DNA from: Saccharopolyspora elongata
GTDB taxonomy: Bacteria; Actinomycetota; Actinomycetes; Mycobacteriales; Pseudonocardiaceae
NCBI RefSeq assembly: GCF_004348985.1
Contig: NZ_SMKW01000088.1
Location: 1 to 38,174, forward strand
Direction of reading: 5' to 3'
Length of the DNA stretch: 38,174 nt
Of this stretch, positions 34,944 through 38,174 are shown in pieces (within the stretch, counting starts at the first letter, position 1; every line of letters begins with the position of its first letter). Position numbers and translations under genes: made by a program. The notes under the pieces are model-generated. The model was not told where the DNA came from, did not search any database, and worked only from the letters and a program-made list of their open reading frames with translations.

Positions 34944-35995
34944 GCCGGAACCTCCATCGCCAGCAGCGGATCCGACACGAGCCGGCACCTCGTCCACCCC
35001 GTCGCCTCCACCGCGGGATGCGCGATCTCCACCGGCCGGGACGCCGTCGGCCCGGCCAGCAGGCCCCGCGCACGGCAGTAGTCGTCGTCGAAGATCGTGC
35101 CGAGGTAGCGGTGCGGTCCGTCCGGGAAGACGGTCACCACCTGCGCGCTCGGCTCGACCCGCGCCGCCCACGCCGACACCAGCGCCACCGCTCCGGTGCT
35201 CCAGCCGCCGGTGATGAACGCGTGCCGGGCCAGCGTGCGGCAGGCCTGCACCGCCTCGCCGGGCCCCACCCAGTGCACCTCGTCGAACTGTCCATATGCG
35301 ACATTGCGCGGGTGGATGCTGCTGCCCAGCCCGCGCATCACGCGGGGCCGGGCCGGCTGCCCGAAGATCGTCGAGCCGACGGTGTCCACGCCGATCAACC
35401 GCACGTGCGGCCACCGGCGCCGGATCGCGCGGATCGTGCCGGCGCTGTGCCCGCCGGTGCCGACGCTGCACACCAGCACGTCCACCTGGTCGATCTGGCG
35501 GGCGATCTCCTCCCCCAGCGCCTCGTAGCCGGCCGGGTTGTCCGGGTTGTTGTACTGATCGGGCCAGAACGCATCCGGCCGCTCGCGGAGGACCTGCTGC
35601 ACCCGGTCCAGCCGGGCCTGCTGCCAACCACCGGCGGGATGCGGCCGGTCGACCACTTCGAGGCACGCGCCGTGCGCCCGGAGCAGCGCCCGCATGGCCG
35701 GTTCGAGCTCGCTGTCCACGACCAGCACCACCGGATGCCCCAACGCCTGCCCGGCGAAGGCCAGGCCCACGCCGAGCGTCCCGCTGGTCGACTCGACCAC
35801 CGCCGCGCCCGGTCGCAACTCGCCGCGGCGCCGGGCCCCGGTGAGCATCGAGACCGCCGCGCGGGCTTTCATCCCGCCCGCGCTCAGGCATTCCAGCTTC
35901 GCCCAGAACCCCGGCTGCCGATGCGGCAGCGGCGCGCTCACCCGCGCCAGCGGGGTGTCCCGGAGCAGACCGAGCAGATCGGGATTTCCCCACAT
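34940..35995 (-). CDS. PLP-dependent enzyme, cysteine synthase/SbnA-like
   Basis: 351 residues of the fold II (tryptophan synthase beta) group. PLP lysine Lys43 lies in SAGGMKARAAVSML, an unusual form of the common GGSxKDR motif. The substrate loop is ESTSGTLGVGLAF (68-80) and the phosphate-binding glycines are VGTGGHSAGT (178-187). WPDQYNNPDNPAGYEALG and IGVDTVGSTIFGQ, then MRGLGSS, recall SbnA, which makes the 2,3-diaminopropionate precursor ACEGA from O-phosphoserine and glutamate. ATG at 35995 shares one base with the previous stop. It probably makes an unusual amino acid for the ligase. Plain cysteine synthase is the alternative, but the operon context argues against it. Confidence 0.85.
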   Translation of the reverse strand: MWGNPDLLGLLRDTPLARVSAPLPHRQPGFWAKLECLSAGGMKARAAVSMLTGARRRGELRPGAAVVESTSGTLGVGLAFAGQALGHPVVLVVDSELEPAMRALLRAHGACLEVVDRPHPAGGWQQARLDRVQQVLRERPDAFWPDQYNNPDNPAGYEALGEEIARQIDQVDVLVCSVGTGGHSAGTIRAIRRRWPHVRLIGVDTVGSTIFGQPARPRVMRGLGSSIHPRNVAYGQFDEVHWVGPGEAVQACRTLARHAFITGGWSTGAVALVSAWAARVEPSAQVVTVFPDGPHRYLGTIFDDDYCRARGLLAGPTASRPVEIAHPAVEATGWTRCRLVSDPLLAMEVPA

Positions 35996-36789
35996 CAGCG
36001 CACCTCCGTGCGGTAGCGGTAGAGGGTGCTGGGGCCGCCGTCGAGCCAGAAGAAGGGATAAGGCTCCGCCGAGACTGCGGTGACCCCACCGCCCAGGAAG
36101 CACGGCAGGATGCCGCTCGCGGACTGGGCGAACATGACCAGCGGCTTGCCCGTGGCCCTGGCGTGGTCGAGCAGCGGCTGGAACGTGCCGTTGCCGACGA
36201 CCATGCCGGACGCCAGCACGGCATCGCAGCCGTCCAGCGCCGCGACGGCATCGGTCGCGATCGGCTCGCCCCACTCGGTCTCGCCGCCCTTGAAGTCGCA
36301 CGCGACGTAGCCGGTCCCGCGCTCGCGGAGGTGGTGCAGCAGCGAGTTGACGACGCCGACGACCAGCACCCGCCGGCTCCGGGGCAGCAGGTCCACCACG
36401 GATTCGGCGCGGTGCAACGACTTCTGCAGTGAGTTGCCCCGCCCGACGGCGACTTCCTCCGCGTGGTCGTGGTGCGGGCGCAGCCACTGCAGGTAGGCGT
36501 CCAGAGCCGCGATGCGCACCGCGGCTAGCGGGCTCCGCAGCAGGTCGCGGACGGGTGTCCCGACGCAGCCGAGGACGACCTCTTCGGACACCTCCCCCGG
36601 TTCCACCGCGCAGGAGCCCACCGCGTCCTCGACCCGCAGGCTCAGCACGTGGTTCCGGTACGACTGCGCCCGGTCCGCGTGCCGCACGCCCTGCTTGGTC
36701 AGGAACCCGACGCTGACCTGCGCTTCGTCCGCGCCGAAACGTCCACTCAGGACCTGCTCGGTCAGGTCCGCCACCGAATGCGGCGTCAC
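35995..36789 (-). CDS. DUF4213/DUF364 (Rossmann-like) protein
   Basis: 264 residues. The N-terminal part (VADLTEQVLSGRFGADEAQV, LGCVGTPVRDLLRSPLAAVR) fits DUF4213, and the C-terminal part (VLVVGVVNSLLHHLRERG, DAVLASGMVVGNGTFQPLLD, PLVMFAQSASGILPCFLGGG) fits DUF364. A structure of a family member (Dhaf4260 of Desulfitobacterium) showed an enolase-N-like plus Rossmann-like fold, and Pfam has described the domain as putative heavy-metal chelation. GTG at 36789 has GGAGG upstream and overlaps the ATP-grasp stop by 4 bases. Enzymatic role unknown; it could hold the metal or catalyse a redox or ligation step on the chelator. Confidence 0.82.
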   Translation of the reverse strand: MTPHSVADLTEQVLSGRFGADEAQVSVGFLTKQGVRHADRAQSYRNHVLSLRVEDAVGSCAVEPGEVSEEVVLGCVGTPVRDLLRSPLAAVRIAALDAYLQWLRPHHDHAEEVAVGRGNSLQKSLHRAESVVDLLPRSRRVLVVGVVNSLLHHLRERGTGYVACDFKGGETEWGEPIATDAVAALDGCDAVLASGMVVGNGTFQPLLDHARATGKPLVMFAQSASGILPCFLGGGVTAVSAEPYPFFWLDGGPSTLYRYRTEVR

Positions 36790-38048
36790 TTCCCCGCCTC
36801 CGCGTAGCGCACGTCCAGCCCGGCGACCAACGACTCGGCGCGGGCGCGCGCCGCCCCGCTGTCGGCGCTGGTGACCATCACGTGCCCGAGGTAGTTGTTG
36901 TTGCTGGTGGCGACGCCGGCCCGGTGCCCGGGGTCCTTGACGACCCAGTCGACCACCGCCGGATCGGCCGCCAGCTCCGCAACCCCGCCGATCTCCGCGA
37001 TCGTCCCCTCCCGAGGCGGGAGCAGGAACGAGATCGCCGCGCTCGCCGCTCCGGTGTCGACGCGGTGCAGGTCCGGCTTCTCCCCCAGCGCGATCTGGGC
37101 GTAGACGGCGGCCAGGTCGATGCCGGTCACCCGCCGGATGAGCTCGGTGATCTGGTTGCCCGCCGGGCGCGGGTTCACCTCCACCACTCGCGGGCCCTGC
37201 GGGGTGAGCTTGACCTCGGTGTGCCCGACGACGTTGTCCAGCCCGAGCGCCTCGACGGCGGCGACCGCGGTTTCCGCCACGGCCTCCTCCGTCGCGGCGT
37301 CCAGCGCCGCCGGGAACATGTGTCCGGACTCGACGAACCAGGGCTGCCCGGCGACGCTCTTGTCCGTCACCCCGACGACCGTGGTCTCGCCCCGGAACGT
37401 CACCGTCTCCACGCTCACCTCGGGGCCCGTGAGCAGCTCCTCCAGCAGCACAACGGGATTGCGCCGCTGACCGCGCGCGTTAACCGGGAACTCCAGCAGC
37501 TCGTTGTGCGCCTCGCGCAGCTGGTCCGGCCCGTCGACCCTGCGCACGAACATGCCCGCGCACAGGTCGACCGGCTTGATGACCAGGGGATATCCCAGTG
37601 CTTCCGCGGCTTCTTCCAGACCGGAGGCCGTCTCAGCGAGGGCGAACGCCGGGCCCGGGACACCGGCTTCGCGCAGGGCCTTGCGGGTGAGGTCCTTCGA
37701 ACAGGCCCGCTCGACGGCGTCCGGTGGTGCTCCCGGAAGTCCCAGCCGCTCGGCGGCTTTCGCGGCCGCTGGCAGGTAGTAGTCGCAGGAGGTCAGCACG
37801 CCGTCGAAGCCGAGGACCGGCTGCAGGCGCTCCAAGCGGTCCAGCAGGTCCGGCACGTCGTTGGTCTCGACGGTGAGCAGATTGTCCGCGCCCAGCAGCG
37901 GATGCGGCCCGGGGGCCGATCTGGCTCGGAGGTAGTGCTGGAGGTCGCGGGTCACGAAGCTGAACCGGTTGCCGCCCTCCCTGATGCTCCTCGGCAGCAA
38001 CGTGCTCATCGCACCGACCCAGCTTTCCACCAACAGCAGGTGGCCCAC
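36786..38048 (-). CDS. ATP-grasp amino acid/carboxylate ligase
   Basis: 420 residues. ATP-binding strands are GYPLVIKPVDLCAGMFVRRV (152-171) and VVLLEELLTGPEVSVETV; the Mg-site is GHTEVKLTPQGPRVVEVNPR with Glu278, Glu290 and Asn292. The pre-domain DGVLTSCDYYLPAAAKAAER is typical of L-amino acid ligases (BacD/carnosine synthase-like) and other ATP-grasp peptide formers. GTG at 38048 has AAGGGAG upstream. First gene of the synthesis operon, 37 bp from a Zur-like box. It likely joins two carboxylate/amine building blocks through an acyl phosphate; substrates unknown. Confidence 0.9.
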   Translation of the reverse strand: MGHLLLVESWVGAMSTLLPRSIREGGNRFSFVTRDLQHYLRARSAPGPHPLLGADNLLTVETNDVPDLLDRLERLQPVLGFDGVLTSCDYYLPAAAKAAERLGLPGAPPDAVERACSKDLTRKALREAGVPGPAFALAETASGLEEAAEALGYPLVIKPVDLCAGMFVRRVDGPDQLREAHNELLEFPVNARGQRRNPVVLLEELLTGPEVSVETVTFRGETTVVGVTDKSVAGQPWFVESGHMFPAALDAATEEAVAETAVAAVEALGLDNVVGHTEVKLTPQGPRVVEVNPRPAGNQITELIRRVTGIDLAAVYAQIALGEKPDLHRVDTGAASAAISFLLPPREGTIAEIGGVAELAADPAVVDWVVKDPGHRAGVATSNNNYLGHVMVTSADSGAARARAESLVAGLDVRYAEAGK

Positions 38049-38085
38049 TCCGTCTCCCTTCGGACGCCTTGTCGACGGTCGGTGA

Positions 38086-38100
38086 TGATAATCGTTTTCA
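38086..38100. promoter_or_regulatory. Zur-like box at the synthesis operon promoter
   Basis: TGATAATCGTTTTCA, palindromic at ten of fourteen paired positions and of the same length and pattern as the site at 31825-31839. It begins 38 bp upstream of the ATP-grasp start at 38048 and also lies upstream of a plus-strand gene expected just beyond the right edge. Confidence 0.65.
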
Positions 38101-38174
38101 GTAGGATGAGCAATTCGCCTGGGGGTGTGATGTTGGGGGGTCTTGGTTGGGGTTGGGGTTGGGACCTTTGGAGG
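38101..38174 (+). other. G-rich leader ending in a Shine-Dalgarno at the window edge
   Basis: G runs at 38121-38125, 38135-38140, 38149-38152, 38155-38158 and 38161-38163, the last three separated by TT, could fold as a G-quadruplex. The window ends in TTTGGAGG, an excellent ribosome site, so a plus-strand gene probably starts within about ten bases past the edge, divergent from the ATP-grasp gene and sharing its Zur-like box. Confidence 0.45.

Noticed and set aside
31874..38048. An [S,S]-EDDS (aes-type) cluster
   Set aside because: It shares zinc-type control and an SbnA-like enzyme, but there is no visible SbnB-like dehydrogenase or argininosuccinate lyase/fumarase-type gene, and it has an epimerase and DUF364 protein instead.
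31874..38048. NRPS, PKS or NIS (IucA/IucC) siderophore cluster
   Set aside because: No adenylation, carrier, ketosynthase or IucA/IucC-type sequence is present.

Overview
The window is high-GC DNA from an actinomycete. The gene families (ROK-controlled CUT2 sugar uptake, WhiJ-type HTH/DUF6879 trio, Zur-like boxes, many GTG/TTG starts and 4-base ATGA/GTGA overlaps) fit the Pseudonocardiaceae, for example a Saccharopolyspora-like organism. The genus is an inference. I support 38 protein genes, one of them cut by the left edge. I see no rRNA, tRNA, IS element, phage gene or CRISPR array.

Layout. (1) 1-7304, a sugar utilisation locus: a Na+/solute symporter (cut at base 1), a ROK repressor and a CUT2 ABC importer (lipoprotein, ATPase, permease) on the minus strand, with a divergent secreted GH3 glycosidase. 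Three 21-bp operators of identical design (GTTG-n7-CAAC) precede the symporter, the ABC operon and the GH3 gene, so this looks like one local regulon. A long nested palindrome separates the ATPase and permease genes. (2) 7370-11609: a small monooxygenase-type protein, then the homogentisate branch of tyrosine breakdown (hmgA, an uncharacterised coupled gene, fahA) and a MarR regulator. Near-identical 18-bp motifs precede hmgA and the marR gene. (3) 11767-14629: a LolA/RseB-like secreted protein coupled to a two-gene ABC exporter. (4) 15029-20899: aldo/keto reductase, small membrane protein, Baeyer-Villiger monooxygenase, XRE-cupin regulator, flavodoxin-like reductase, methyltransferase and MerR regulator. 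(5) 20985-26218: MFS pump divergent from merR, a three-gene WhiJ-like regulatory operon, a carboxylate-amine ligase and a HAD-type dehalogenase.

(6) 26230-38100 is the most interesting part. Two minus-strand operons each start behind a 15-bp Zur-like box (31825-31839 and 38086-38100). The upstream operon encodes an ATP-grasp ligase, a DUF4213/DUF364 protein, an SbnA/cysteine-synthase-like PLP enzyme, a dipeptide-epimerase-type enolase superfamily enzyme, an MFS exporter and a methyltransferase. The downstream operon encodes a complete peptide/nickel-type ABC importer (binding protein, two permeases, fused double ATPase) and a TetR regulator. Together they read as synthesis, export and re-uptake of a small, NRPS-independent, peptide-like metal chelator made under zinc limitation. 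I know of no described system with this gene set. The chemistry is inferred and no product can be read from the sequence alone.
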